58,421 bases of DNA from Rheinheimera sp. 1928-s (GCF_029269265.1 NZ_JARIXP010000012.1:10587-69007); one strand, 5' to 3'; counted from the stretch's first letter, positions 1 through 8,902 are shown. Notes: generated from the sequence alone by a model not told the origin. A program made the numbers and translations.

Positions 1-413
1 CAGGCAAACTGCCGTTTACGCTAAAAGATGACACTTTTGATCATTTGACGTTACGACCAGCGGCTGAAGCCCCCAAAATTCAATACGCTAAACCCGACAA
101 TAAATTCAGCTTTGACCGTTTATCTTCAGTGTATTTATCCAACACCAACCATGAAGAAGATCAGCCCTGCCATTTAAAACTGGCCGATGCCTCTATTCCT
201 GTGCTGGTGAACTTAGCCTTGTACGACGAACCAGCACAGCGTTATTGCCCTGCAGGTGTTTACGAGATAGTGGAAGAAAATAATCAGCCACGATTGCAAA
301 TCAATGCGCAAAACTGCATTCACTGTAAAACCTGCGATATTAAAGATCCACGCCAGAACATCACCTGGGTCACACCTGAAGGTGCTGGTGGTCCAAACTA
401 CCCGAACATGTAA
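1..413 (+). CDS. electron transfer flavoprotein-ubiquinone oxidoreductase, C-terminal part
   Basis: Partial gene entering from the left edge; the reading frame is open from base 3 and ends with TAA at 411-413. About 136 residues remain. They match the C-terminal iron-sulfur part of ETF-QO, the inner-membrane flavoprotein that passes electrons from ETF to ubiquinone. Visible ligands for one [4Fe-4S] cluster are the Cys of RYCPAGVY and the three Cys of [12 protein letters not shown], followed by the typical tail [18 protein letters not shown]. The ending at a natural stop just after this tail shows that the 3' end is intact. The 5' part, with the FAD and quinone domains, lies outside the window. 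Confidence 0.93.
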   Translation, partial: GKLPFTLKDDTFDHLTLRPAAEAPKIQYAKPDNKFSFDRLSSVYLSNTNHEEDQPCHLKLADASIPVLVNLALYDEPAQRYCPAGVYEIVEENNQPRLQINAQNCIHCKTCDIKDPRQNITWVTPEGAGGPNYPNM

Positions 414-426
414 TAGTCAGGGGGAG

Positions 427-472
427 ATGGGATCAGAAGCAAAAAACTAAAATCGACAGCTTCTGATCCCAT
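427..472. repeat. 14-bp perfect inverted repeat after the ETF-QO gene
   Basis: Arms 427-440 and 459-472 are exact reverse complements (ATGGGATCAGAAGC) with an 18-base loop. It starts 14 bases after the ETF-QO stop and could act as a terminator, although only a weak T-rich stretch follows. The outer part, TGGGATCAGA, matches the outer part of the palindrome at 3768-3814 (TGGGGTCAGA) in 9 of 10 positions, so it may be a member of a dispersed palindromic repeat family. Confidence 0.7.
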
Positions 473-525
473 TTATTTCATATCCTTGTCGGATTAATGC
501 GATATTTTTCAGTTTTATTTTTCTG

Positions 526-556
526 ATTATCAAAAAGTTCAATTCTCTTTGATAAT
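526..556. repeat. 9-bp inverted repeat upstream of the tubulin-like gene
   Basis: ATTATCAAA at 526-534 is mirrored exactly by TTTGATAAT at 548-556, with 13 bases between. It lies 110 bases upstream of the start codon at 666, in an AT-rich leader. It could be an operator or an RNA hairpin; the sequence does not decide which. Confidence 0.5.
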
Positions 557-665
557 TTTGCTGTACTGTACTTCAAGCCAATTGTAATAATAGACAGCTA
601 AGTCTATGTTTATGACTCAGATCGAAAGTAGCTCAGAACAATAAAAACAGCTTGGAAGGTTATCC

Positions 666-2864
666 ATGAGTACAAAAGTGATAAAAAGCAGCGCCGGTAA
701 AGACGATGTAAATTTAACAGTGCGTCCATTCTCCGCCACTGAAACTGAAGCTGACCTGAATTTTGGTTCTGGCCGCTATATGTATTTCACTGAACGCGAC
801 CTGAGTCGGATCCTGTCCAATCTGGATGCCTTGCGAAACAGCGTGTTCCCTATTCCCCCCTCAGAAGTTGAAGACGTTAACAGACGACAGCAACAGTTTC
901 CTTCGGTTTGTTTAATTGGCTTAGGTCGATGTGGCTCTAATATAGCGCTTGATGTGGCGTCTCTTGTCTATAATGCCCGCAGCTTCTATATGAACGAATT
1001 TAATATTGAAGAACGTCAGCAAAAAGAAACCGAATACCGCCCTGTACGCTGGATCAAAAAAGGCCTGAATCTGGATAAGTCGCATCAGGTGAAACCGGTG
1101 TTTTTGATTGAGCCTTTGGTGATGCTGGGTGACCTGGATAAAGATATCGAAGGTCGTATTCGTTTTTCTCATAAAGGTGAAAAATCCAATTTCCTGCAAG
1201 ACTATAACAAAATGAAAATTATGGACTTATCTGAAGTCCATGCTGGTGGTGCAGGTAACGCTCCTATTCTGGGTCAGTATTTAGCGAAAATCATTCTGAA
1301 CAAAGACACACAGAAGTTTTCCAACCCGGACTGGAAATTTATCCACTCTTACCTGATTGACTCTTGTGGCATCAAAGCCAACCAATCCCGTCTGTATTTT
1401 TATATTTTCAGCGCCGGTGGTGGTACAGGTTCTGGTATGGCGTCTGAGTTTGGTTTGGCCCAGCAGTACGCTTATATGGCTAAAACTTTTGATACCAGGC
1501 CAGAAATGGAAAATGAAGCCAACGCTGGCCACTCTTTTGTATTTGAACCTATCTTCACCAGCGGTATCTGTATTCTGCCGAATATTACCGATCACGGCGT
1601 GGAGATGTCAGAAGCTCTGCATATCAACTCAGGCCGTTTGTTATGTAAGTATTTGGCTGAAGAATGGGATTTCTCGTACAACCTGGAAAATGAAGACAGC
1701 GCCGAATCCAGTGTGATGCACCGCATCCGTCCCTGGAACGCGATGATGCTGATTTCTAATGACATCATGCGTTATGCCGAAGAAACCGATGACGGTGAAA
1801 TTCAGCATATTGACGTGAATGCCATGGAAAAATATGCCAACCAGTATATTTCCCAGCAGATTTTTAACATCTTAACAGCTCAGGCTGTGACCACAGATTA
1901 CGACGAAAACTACTTCCGCCGTGCCGGTATCGACATTGGGGAAACCATACGTTTAGATGCCAACGACTTATTTATGAGTCTGGCAGGCCCTGTGGCTGTG
2001 GCTTATGCTGAGTCTGTGATCCCAAGTACTCCTGCTGCAGTGGATAAACTGAAGTTGTTTGATAAAAACAGCAACAGCGGTCTGAATATTGACGACCTGT
2101 TTTTCCGCTCCATTGACCTGCCCCACTTTAATAAAGTAACGCAGGCCATCGAAGGCATCAGTTTGTTACCTATCGAATCTGGCCGTTACCGTGACGCTTT
2201 AGCTTCTTATGTAAAAAGTGGTTACGATCCAAAAGACTTAAAAGACCTGCACTTCTTCAAGAACTGCTCGTCCGTTGTGTCTATTATCTCGTTGCCAAAA
2301 GACTACAAGCTGTCGTACATGGATTTAAATCGCCTGAAAAGCCATTTAAATACCTTGTTCCCGAACACGACGTTAAAGCGTTACGCGCTGGTGATTGGCG
2401 CTTCAGCCAATATCTCGCTGACCACTTTGATTGTTAAGAGTCCGTGTTTAAGTGATGACTTCCTGACCTTGATCGTGTCTTTTATCAAACGTTGTTTTGC
2501 CAAAGACGATTATCGTTTTAACGACTCACTGGACAAAGCCATGCTGGACTTTATCCGGGACGATCATTTTGATGAAGAACGTCTGGACGATATGCTGCAC
2601 GAATTTGAAAACCCGGCAAAAATTCTCGATACCAACTGGTATGCTATTAAACCTATGTACGAGAAAAAATACCGTGAGCTTATTCGTAATAAAGACAAGT
2701 TTGTCTCTATTAATGACATTCGTTTATCCCGTGACAGTGTGAAAAAGTCTATTCACTATCTGCGTGAAATTTATCGTCATAAGATCAGTAAAACTAAGGT
2801 TATTTCACTGAATAACCTGTCCGATAAAGGTGCTAAACCTGAGCCTGGCGCGGATAAAGCCTAA
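666..2864 (+). CDS. tubulin/FtsZ-like GTPase domain protein (732 aa)
   Basis: ATG at 666 is preceded by a good GGAAGG ribosome site. The protein has the three phosphate-binding signatures of the tubulin/FtsZ fold in the right order: a T1-like loop GLGRCGSN at residues 85-92, a T3-like loop AGGAGN at 193-198 and the diagnostic AGGGTGSG (T4) at 250-257. A possible T7-like segment, GLNIDD, is at 472-477, but the second acidic residue of the usual FtsZ motif is not obvious. About 84 residues precede the GTPase core and roughly 230 charged residues follow it, ending in a short basic and Pro/Gly tail. It is much longer than FtsZ (about 390 aa), and the overall look is closest to the uncharacterised 'tubulin-like' family (Pfam Tubulin_2 type). 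The gene stands alone, with its own long leader and a terminator at 2871. Function unknown; GTP-dependent polymerisation is an inference from the motifs. Confidence 0.8.
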   Translation: MSTKVIKSSAGKDDVNLTVRPFSATETEADLNFGSGRYMYFTERDLSRILSNLDALRNSVFPIPPSEVEDVNRRQQQFPSVCLIGLGRCGSNIALDVASLVYNARSFYMNEFNIEERQQKETEYRPVRWIKKGLNLDKSHQVKPVFLIEPLVMLGDLDKDIEGRIRFSHKGEKSNFLQDYNKMKIMDLSEVHAGGAGNAPILGQYLAKIILNKDTQKFSNPDWKFIHSYLIDSCGIKANQSRLYFYIFSAGGGTGSGMASEFGLAQQYAYMAKTFDTRPEMENEANAGHSFVFEPIFTSGICILPNITDHGVEMSEALHINSGRLLCKYLAEEWDFSYNLENEDSAESSVMHRIRPWNAMMLISNDIMRYAEETDDGEIQHIDVNAMEKYANQYISQQIFNILTAQAVTTDYDENYFRRAGIDIGETIRLDANDLFMSLAGPVAVAYAESVIPSTPAAVDKLKLFDKNSNSGLNIDDLFFRSIDLPHFNKVTQAIEGISLLPIESGRYRDALASYVKSGYDPKDLKDLHFFKNCSSVVSIISLPKDYKLSYMDLNRLKSHLNTLFPNTTLKRYALVIGASANISLTTLIVKSPCLSDDFLTLIVSFIKRCFAKDDYRFNDSLDKAMLDFIRDDHFDEERLDDMLHEFENPAKILDTNWYAIKPMYEKKYRELIRNKDKFVSINDIRLSRDSVKKSIHYLREIYRHKISKTKVISLNNLSDKGAKPEPGADKA

Positions 2865-2870
2865 GTCGCA

Positions 2871-2897
2871 AGCCTCCGCTGTGCGGGGGCTTTTTTT
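2871..2897 (+). terminator. rho-independent terminator of the tubulin-like gene
   Basis: A 9-bp GC-rich stem (2871-2879 with 2883-2891, one G-T pair) with a 3-base loop runs directly into seven T residues. It begins 6 bases after the stop codon, so the tubulin-like gene is transcribed separately from the phosphatase gene. Confidence 0.9.
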
Positions 2898-2930
2898 ATG
2901 TTTATCTTTTTTCCTTATAACGGAGTCCTA

Positions 2931-3758
2931 ATGAACCTCTCTCACTCCTTGCTGCTGGGCAGCTTTATGTTGTGCTCTTTTACCTTACAAGCCAACACTC
3001 ACGACAATATGAATGCCACCTTGTGGTACCAAAGTTCTGCAGAATTTAAAGCCAGTGCTATTCAGACTTATCAAACAGCGGCTTTACAGCTGCCTTTGGC
3101 GATAGCGGATAAAAACTGGACAGCTTTGACAAACCAGAAAGAGAATTTCCAACAACTGCCGCCCGCTATTATTGTCGATATTGATGAGACTATTCTGGAT
3201 AACTCCCCTGTTGCTGCACAAAGTGTGTTGTTAAATGCGGGTTTTGATCCAAAACTGTGGGACCAATGGGTCGCAATGGCTTCAGCCAAAGCTATACCGG
3301 GCGCGGTGTCTTTTGTCAACAAAGCTGAAGCAGCTGGCGTCAAAGTATTGTATATCAGCAATAGAGAGTGCGAAAAACGCACAGGGGTAAATGATAGCTG
3401 CCCACAAAAAAACGATACGCTGCGTAATTTAAAAGCTGTAGGTATAGAAAAAGTTGATGCTTCACAAATCTGGTTAAAGTCAGAACAGCCGCTCTGGAGC
3501 AGCGAAAAAGAAAGCCGCCGCCTGCTGGCTGCCAAAGACTTTCGCATTTTAATGTCGATTGGCGATGATTTTGGTGATTTCCTGCCTGACGTGAAGAAAA
3601 ACATCACACCAGAACAACGTTCCACTTTGGTGGATACCTACCAGAACTACTGGGGAACAAAATGGTTTGTATTAGCCAACCCAACTTATGGATCCTGGCA
3701 GACTATTTTAGAACAACCTAATAGCCAGTATTTGCAGTCAGTACCATCCAAACAATAA
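2931..3758 (+). CDS. secreted class C (e(P4)-like) acid phosphatase / 5'-nucleotidase, HAD family
   Basis: The start at 2931 is preferred over the in-frame ATG at 2898, because 2931 has CGGAG seven bases upstream and opens directly into a signal peptide (MNLSHSLLLGSF..., probable cleavage after LQA). The mature enzyme shows the HAD nucleophile motif DIDET (Asp83 and Asp85), then ILDNS, the YISNRE segment and the acidic GDDFGDF motif near the C-terminus, all typical of the class C acid phosphatase / lipoprotein e(P4) group. These enzymes hydrolyse phosphate monoesters, including nucleotides, in the periplasm. Unlike e(P4) there is no lipobox before the cleavage site, so the product is probably soluble rather than a lipoprotein. 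The gene is convergent with the aldo/keto reductase. Confidence 0.88.
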   Translation: MNLSHSLLLGSFMLCSFTLQANTHDNMNATLWYQSSAEFKASAIQTYQTAALQLPLAIADKNWTALTNQKENFQQLPPAIIVDIDETILDNSPVAAQSVLLNAGFDPKLWDQWVAMASAKAIPGAVSFVNKAEAAGVKVLYISNRECEKRTGVNDSCPQKNDTLRNLKAVGIEKVDASQIWLKSEQPLWSSEKESRRLLAAKDFRILMSIGDDFGDFLPDVKKNITPEQRSTLVDTYQNYWGTKWFVLANPTYGSWQTILEQPNSQYLQSVPSKQ

Positions 3759-3767
3759 ACACATAAT

Positions 3768-3814
3768 TGGGGTCAGATCACATTGTTAACTGTTAACAAT
3801 GTGATCTGACCCCA
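3768..3814. repeat. 47-bp nearly complete palindrome between convergent genes
   Basis: Arms of 23 bases (3768-3790 and 3792-3814) are perfect reverse complements around a single central T at 3791. The outer core TGGGGTCAGA resembles palindromic (REP-like) elements that are mobilised by RAYT-type tyrosine transposases in other gammaproteobacteria; that link is from memory, and no such transposase gene is in the window. It sits between the convergent phosphatase and aldo/keto reductase genes and could terminate both. The inverted repeat at 427-472 shares the core. Confidence 0.75.
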
Positions 3815-3821
3815 TTTTCAT

Positions 3822-4784
3822 TTATGGTAAAACCTTACCTCTGGCTGCCACATAAAGTGCATACCAGTGTTCACGGCTTAGCTGAATAGTCAAAGCCTTT
3901 TGGCAAGCAGCGATACGAGCTGGTGAGGTGGTGCCTATCACAGGCTGAATGCCTGCCGGGTGTTTTAATAAAAACGCCAGCACTATAGCTTCAGGACTGG
4001 TTTGGTACTCTGCGGCCAATTGCGCTACCAGAACGGCAGTGGCCTGCTGAGCTTGAGTTTCAGGGCTACGGCCACCGCTAAACAAACCTTGCGCCAGACT
4101 GCCCCAGGCTTGCAGTTGCACTTTGTGCAACTGGCAATATTCCACAGTGCCATAACTAAAATGATGAGCCGCGCCATCCGGCATAGCGGTCAGTACGTTC
4201 TGCTCCAGCCAGTTTAAATCCTTCAGGCTCATTTGCAGCTGATTGGCAACCAAAGGCTCAGGCAAGGCTGATTGCAGCAACTGCAGTTGCGGCCAGCCAA
4301 AGTTGGATACACCAAAAGCTTTCACTTTGCCTTGTTGTTTCAGCTCTGCAAAAGCTTCAGCCACTTCATCAATCAACATCAGTTGATCCGGTCTGTGCAG
4401 CAATAAAATATCTAAGTAGTCGGTTTGCAGTCGTTTCAGTGACTGATGTACAGACTCAACAATGTATTTTTTGCTAAAGTCATAACGCCCTACCGCTGTA
4501 TCATCAGCAAAACGTATCGCACATTTACTTTGTATGATCAGCTGTTCACGTAACCCGGAATGAGCAGCCAGATAGTCACCAAACACAGCTTCGGCTTTGC
4601 CTCTGGTATAAATATCCGCATGATCAAAAAAACGAATATTAGCGTCCAGAGCGGCATCTATAGCGCTAAAAGATAAGTCTCGTTGTTCTTGGCTGGTGGT
4701 GGGTTGATCCCAGCTACCACCCAGTCCCATGCAACCATAAACTAAGGCATCGGCTTGGGGGAAATAGTGCTGAATAGGTAACAT
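3822..4784 (-). CDS. aldo/keto reductase, YdhF-like
   Basis: A 320-residue NADPH-dependent oxidoreductase of the AKR (TIM-barrel) family. The catalytic tetrad is visible: Asp54 and Tyr59 in FFDHADIY, Lys87 in IIQSKC and His130 in LLLHRPDQ. The segment LKDLNWLEQN...AWGSLAQGLFSGGR resembles E. coli YdhF. The start at 4784 is preferred over the longer frame reaching 4901, because MLPIQHYFPQA matches family N-termini and has AAGGGA upstream, while the 39-residue extension looks like translated leader. The substrate is not deducible. It is convergent with the phosphatase gene and divergent from rluF. Confidence 0.9.
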   Translation of the reverse strand: MLPIQHYFPQADALVYGCMGLGGSWDQPTTSQEQRDLSFSAIDAALDANIRFFDHADIYTRGKAEAVFGDYLAAHSGLREQLIIQSKCAIRFADDTAVGRYDFSKKYIVESVHQSLKRLQTDYLDILLLHRPDQLMLIDEVAEAFAELKQQGKVKAFGVSNFGWPQLQLLQSALPEPLVANQLQMSLKDLNWLEQNVLTAMPDGAAHHFSYGTVEYCQLHKVQLQAWGSLAQGLFSGGRSPETQAQQATAVLVAQLAAEYQTSPEAIVLAFLLKHPAGIQPVIGTTSPARIAACQKALTIQLSREHWYALYVAARGKVLP

Positions 4785-4940
4785 CAGTGGTCCCTTCTGG
4801 ATAATGAGCAGCAAGTGTACCTCATCCTGCTGCCTTGCCAATACCCGTCTTGTTTTCTGCTCTAAAATAAACAGCAGCCTTGCCCCTGATGCGTTGAGCA
4901 CCTAAACTATCGTCCTTTTTCAACTGCTGGGTGTGAAGCT

Positions 4941-5717
4941 GTGGAGCAAACAACATTGTTTCGTTTAAATAAATTTATTAGTGACACAGGTTTTTGTTCA
5001 CGCCGGGAAGCCGATAAGCTGATTGAACAGGGCCTGGTGACCGTCAATGGTCAGGTGGGCACGCTAGGCACCAAAGTCCTCGAACATGATCAGGTGCTGG
5101 TGCAAGGCAAACCGCTCAAAGCCAAACCTCGGCGGGTTTATCTGGCCTACCATAAAGCTGTTGGTATTACCTGCACCACAGAGCTGGATGTCAAAGGCAA
5201 CATCATTGACGCCATAGGTTATCCCGAACGTATTTTCCCCATAGGCCGGTTGGATAAAGAATCTGAAGGGTTGATTTTTTTGACCAACGATGGCGATATC
5301 GTTAATAAAATTCTGCGCGCCGGCAACGAGCATGAAAAAGAATACGTAGTCACGGTCGATAAACCTGTTACAGAGCAGTTTTTGCGTAAAATGGCCTCTG
5401 GCGTGCCTATCCTCGAGACCATTACCTTGCCTTGTCAGGTGAAACAAATTTCCCGCCAAACCTTTAATATTATTCTGACACAGGGTTTAAACCGGCAAAT
5501 TCGTCGTATGACGGAATTTTTAGGCTTTAATGTCACTAAACTCAAACGTGTCCGTATTATGAATGTACGTTTGGCTGAGCTAAAAGCAGGTCAATACCGT
5601 GAACTGACCCAGGCTGAAATGGCAGAACTGGAATCCAAGTTATTAAGCTCAAGCAAAACTGAAGAAGCCTCGCTTTTGGCCACGCCGAAAGCTAATCCAA
5701 GCCAAAGACAGAACTAA
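4941..5717 (+). CDS. rluF: 23S rRNA pseudouridine(2604) synthase RluF
   Basis: Begins with GTG at 4941. An N-terminal S4 RNA-binding domain (about residues 7-60, RLNKFISDTGFCSRREADKLI) is followed by the RsuA-type synthase domain with catalytic Asp105 in GRLDKESEG. The stretch VNKILRAGNEHEKEY and the motif QGLNRQIRRM are diagnostic for RluF, which converts U2604 of 23S rRNA to pseudouridine. The last 30 residues are a low-complexity tail, also seen in E. coli RluF. The stop codon overlaps the dctB start by one base (TAATG), so the three downstream reading frames are probably co-transcribed or translationally coupled. Confidence 0.94.
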   Translation: MEQTTLFRLNKFISDTGFCSRREADKLIEQGLVTVNGQVGTLGTKVLEHDQVLVQGKPLKAKPRRVYLAYHKAVGITCTTELDVKGNIIDAIGYPERIFPIGRLDKESEGLIFLTNDGDIVNKILRAGNEHEKEYVVTVDKPVTEQFLRKMASGVPILETITLPCQVKQISRQTFNIILTQGLNRQIRRMTEFLGFNVTKLKRVRIMNVRLAELKAGQYRELTQAEMAELESKLLSSSKTEEASLLATPKANPSQRQN

Positions 5718-7510
5718 TGAGCAAACAGCTGCGCTGGTTCCTGCTGCTTTGTGGTTATCTGCTGGTGTTGATGCTGGCGGCTTCTGCGGCGCAGCACTGG
5801 AATTACCGTCAGCTGACTCTGAAGGCTCAGCACCAAAGTGACAACCTCGCTGCTTTTATTCGTTATGAAATTGGCCGTTATGCCGATTTACCAGAACAAA
5901 TTGCCAACTCCGGCTTGCTGCAATCTCTGTTGCTAGAGCTTCCTGATAGCAACGATCAACTGAATCAATATTTGTTTCAGTTGCAACGAAGTGCTGATGT
6001 GGCTGATTTATATCTGGTTAATCCTTCAGGAATTGTGATTGCGAGTTCGAATGCCCACGGCAGAATTTATTATCTGGGTCGTGATTTCGGCTTCAGACCT
6101 TATGTTCAGGATGCCTTGGCAGGCCAGAATGCGCAGTATTATGCACTGGGCCATACCAGTGAACGCCGGGGGTATTACTACAGCGTGCCTGTTCGTATAC
6201 AGGGGCAGATCCTGGCGGTCATGGTGGCCAAAGTGGATTTGGAACCTATAGAACAACATCAGCAACAAATTGCCGGTTTAGCTGACAGCCACTTTATGGT
6301 GACAGGGCAAAGCGATGAGGTGTTTTTGTCCAGCGTGGCAGAATGGCGCTTAACCAGCCTGTCCGGCAAAGCTCTTAGTCCGCCTGAACAACAGCGTTAT
6401 ATTACCCAGGCTATCAAACCTATGGATTATGCCATTCGTTCCGCGATGCTGGCTTCAGGCTATCCTTTGTGGCGTCTGAAAATAGACGGAAAAGCCGCAA
6501 GTTTTTTACCCTACCAACGTGCTTTGCCAGAGTTTGGCTGGACCTTAACTGTGCTGGCCTCTCCTGCGTCCCATCGTACTTCGCTCTGGTGGGCATTTTT
6601 GCTGGTGACTTTATTCTACAGCTCTGCACTACTGGCATTTTGGGTTCGACGTGAACGGCAAAAACGTCATCTGCAACTAGTGCAACACAATCAACAGCTG
6701 GAACAACGCGTGATAGCCCGGACCAAAGATCTGGCTGAAACCAACAGCCAACTGATACGTCAGATCGAACGACGCGAGCAAACTGAAACAGAGCTGGCCC
6801 AAACCGAACAACAGCTGGTGCAAACCGCTAAACTTGCCACTATAGGGGCCCTATCAGCTTCTTTAAATCACGAGCTAAATCAGCCGCTGACCGCATTACA
6901 AAGTTATGCCCAAACCACAGAAAAGCTGATCGACAAAGGTTATCTGATTGACGCTAAAACGAATATTCAGGCGATGAGGCAGTTGATGCAGCGTTTAAGT
7001 GTGATAGTGGCGCAGTTTAAAGATTTCAGCCGCAAAAGCTCCGGCAAAAACCAACTGGTGCAGGTGAACAAACTTATTCTGGACGCCCTTGGTATAGTTA
7101 AGCATCAATGCCAGCAACAAGGCGTAAAAATCAGGTTGCAGCTGCCTGATCTGTCCCCCACAGTGTTAGCTGACCCTATTCAGCTTGAGCAAGTGCTGGT
7201 GAATATTCTGACCAATGGGGTGCAAGCAATGACGGGAGTGGTCGATGCTACTTTTCATATAGTGGTCAAAACTCAACAGCAGCAGGTCAGTATTCATATC
7301 CGTGATCAAGGACCTGGGATCGAGCCTCATCATTTAGAACGCATTTTTGAAGCGTTTTTTACCACAAAACAACGGGATGGATTGGGGCTGGGTTTGTCTA
7401 TTTCGCAGCGTATAGTGCAATCTTTTGGTGGCCAGCTTGAAGTACGCAACGCCCCTACGGCAGGCGCTGAGTTTATTATTTCGCTTGCTATCGCAAAAAC
7501 AGGATCTTAA
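5717..7510 (+). CDS. dctB: C4-dicarboxylate sensor histidine kinase DctB
   Basis: A 597-residue membrane kinase. A transmembrane helix at about residues 5-27 leads to a periplasmic PDC/Cache sensor region (about 28-285, with DLYLVNPSGIVIASS and RGYYYSVPVR typical of DctB). A second helix lies at about 290-310 (WWAFLLVTLFYSS), then a coiled linker, the H-box ASLNHELNQPLTALQ with His385 as phospho-acceptor, and the ATPase domain with DQGPGIEP and GLGLGLSI. It senses external succinate, fumarate or malate and phosphorylates DctD, whose gene follows with no gap. The dctA transporter gene downstream supports the assignment. Confidence 0.92.
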   Translation: MSKQLRWFLLLCGYLLVLMLAASAAQHWNYRQLTLKAQHQSDNLAAFIRYEIGRYADLPEQIANSGLLQSLLLELPDSNDQLNQYLFQLQRSADVADLYLVNPSGIVIASSNAHGRIYYLGRDFGFRPYVQDALAGQNAQYYALGHTSERRGYYYSVPVRIQGQILAVMVAKVDLEPIEQHQQQIAGLADSHFMVTGQSDEVFLSSVAEWRLTSLSGKALSPPEQQRYITQAIKPMDYAIRSAMLASGYPLWRLKIDGKAASFLPYQRALPEFGWTLTVLASPASHRTSLWWAFLLVTLFYSSALLAFWVRRERQKRHLQLVQHNQQLEQRVIARTKDLAETNSQLIRQIERREQTETELAQTEQQLVQTAKLATIGALSASLNHELNQPLTALQSYAQTTEKLIDKGYLIDAKTNIQAMRQLMQRLSVIVAQFKDFSRKSSGKNQLVQVNKLILDALGIVKHQCQQQGVKIRLQLPDLSPTVLADPIQLEQVLVNILTNGVQAMTGVVDATFHIVVKTQQQQVSIHIRDQGPGIEPHHLERIFEAFFTTKQRDGLGLGLSISQRIVQSFGGQLEVRNAPTAGAEFIISLAIAKTGS

Positions 7511-8893
7511 ATGGCGACTCTAGAACAACAGCAACCGGCTATTATTTTTATTGATGACGAAGCCGATATTCGCAGTGCAGTCAGTCAGCTGTGTAAACTC
7601 GAAGATTTGCCTTGTTTGACCACTGCCAATCCTGCTGAAGTACTAAAACAAATCAGCATGGGTTACAGCGGCATAGTGATCACAGATATGCATATGCCAG
7701 CACTGAATGGCCTTGAACTGTTGCAAAAAATTCATGCGATAGATGCCGAAATTCCTGTGGTGATGCTGACAGGTTATGGTGCCGTGTCTTTGGCCGTAAA
7801 AGCCATGCAACAAGGCGCATATGATTTTCTGGAAAAACCTTTTGATAACGATCATCTGGTGGAAGTTAGTCGCAGAGCTTTGGAAAAACGTCATTTAGTA
7901 CTGGAAAACCGTCAGTTAAAAGCAGCAGTCGAACGGGAACAACAACCCGGCTTGCGTATTCTAGGCCAAAGCCCGGCAATGCAGCAGTTACGTCGCACTC
8001 TGGATGCGGTGATCCATGCCCCTGCTGATGTACTGATTTATGGTGAAACCGGCACAGGCAAAGAATTGGTGGCGCGCTATTTACATGAGCAAAGTGACAG
8101 ACGCCAGCATAACTTTGTTGCTATTAACTGCGGCGCTATACCAGAGCAGCTGATTGAAAGTGAGCTCTTTGGTGCTGAAGCCGGCGCTTTTACCGGTGCA
8201 GATAAAAAACGTATAGGTAAATTTGAGTTCGCCAATGGCGGTACTTTATTACTGGATGAAATTGAAAGTACGCCCTTATCTTTACAGGTCAAACTGCTGC
8301 GGGTGCTGGAAGAGCGTAAAGTAACCCGTTTGGGTTCAAACCAGGCGATAGATTTAGATATTCGGGTGATAGCTGCCAGTAAAATGGATTTAAAACAGCT
8401 GGCAAGCACAGGAGAATTTCGCAGTGACTTGTACTACCGCTTAAGCCTGGTTGACTTGCACCTGCCAGCCCTGCGGCAGCGTAAAGATGATGTATTTTTA
8501 TTGTTTTCACATTTTGCCCGCATCGCCGCGGCTCGTTTTCACAAAGAATATATTCCGCTGAAAAGCACAGAGTTACAGCAATTAGCGCAGCATCAGTGGC
8601 CTGGTAACGTGCGTGAGCTGCGCAACATGGCAGAACGTTATGTATTGATGGGTGCTCAGGTCGCTTTTAGCACGCAGCAACATAAAGCTGAAGATGGCAT
8701 CACAGGCAGTATGAGCCTGCAACAGCGGGTTGAATATTACGAAAAAATGCTGCTGGAAGAGGCCTTAAATCAGCATAAAGGGGCAATAAAAGCTGTGATG
8801 GCCGAACTGGATTTACCCCGCAAAACCTTATACGACAAAATGGCGAAATACCAACTGACCCGCCGCGACTTTCTGGATAGACACGAAGACTAA
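7511..8893 (+). CDS. dctD: sigma-54-dependent response regulator DctD
   Basis: A 460-residue NtrC-type activator. It has a receiver domain with phospho-acceptor Asp59 (VITDMHMP), then an AAA+ domain with Walker A GETGTGKE (178-185), the sigma-54 contact loop GAFTGA (225-230) and GTLLLDEIE (Walker B), and a C-terminal Fis-type helix-turn-helix (HKGAIKAVMAELDLPRKTLYDKM). The GAFTGA loop shows that it works with RpoN. It starts directly after the dctB stop. The next gene, dctA, has a matching -24/-12 promoter at 9024-9040, so it is the likely target. Confidence 0.94.
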   Translation: MATLEQQQPAIIFIDDEADIRSAVSQLCKLEDLPCLTTANPAEVLKQISMGYSGIVITDMHMPALNGLELLQKIHAIDAEIPVVMLTGYGAVSLAVKAMQQGAYDFLEKPFDNDHLVEVSRRALEKRHLVLENRQLKAAVEREQQPGLRILGQSPAMQQLRRTLDAVIHAPADVLIYGETGTGKELVARYLHEQSDRRQHNFVAINCGAIPEQLIESELFGAEAGAFTGADKKRIGKFEFANGGTLLLDEIESTPLSLQVKLLRVLEERKVTRLGSNQAIDLDIRVIAASKMDLKQLASTGEFRSDLYYRLSLVDLHLPALRQRKDDVFLLFSHFARIAAARFHKEYIPLKSTELQQLAQHQWPGNVRELRNMAERYVLMGAQVAFSTQQHKAEDGITGSMSLQQRVEYYEKMLLEEALNQHKGAIKAVMAELDLPRKTLYDKMAKYQLTRRDFLDRHED

Positions 8894-8902
8894 AAAACAC
8901 TT

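Noticed and set aside
3071-3625. 184-residue frame antisense to the acid phosphatase
   Set aside because: The plus-strand frame has HAD motifs and a signal peptide; the antisense frame has no recognisable feature.
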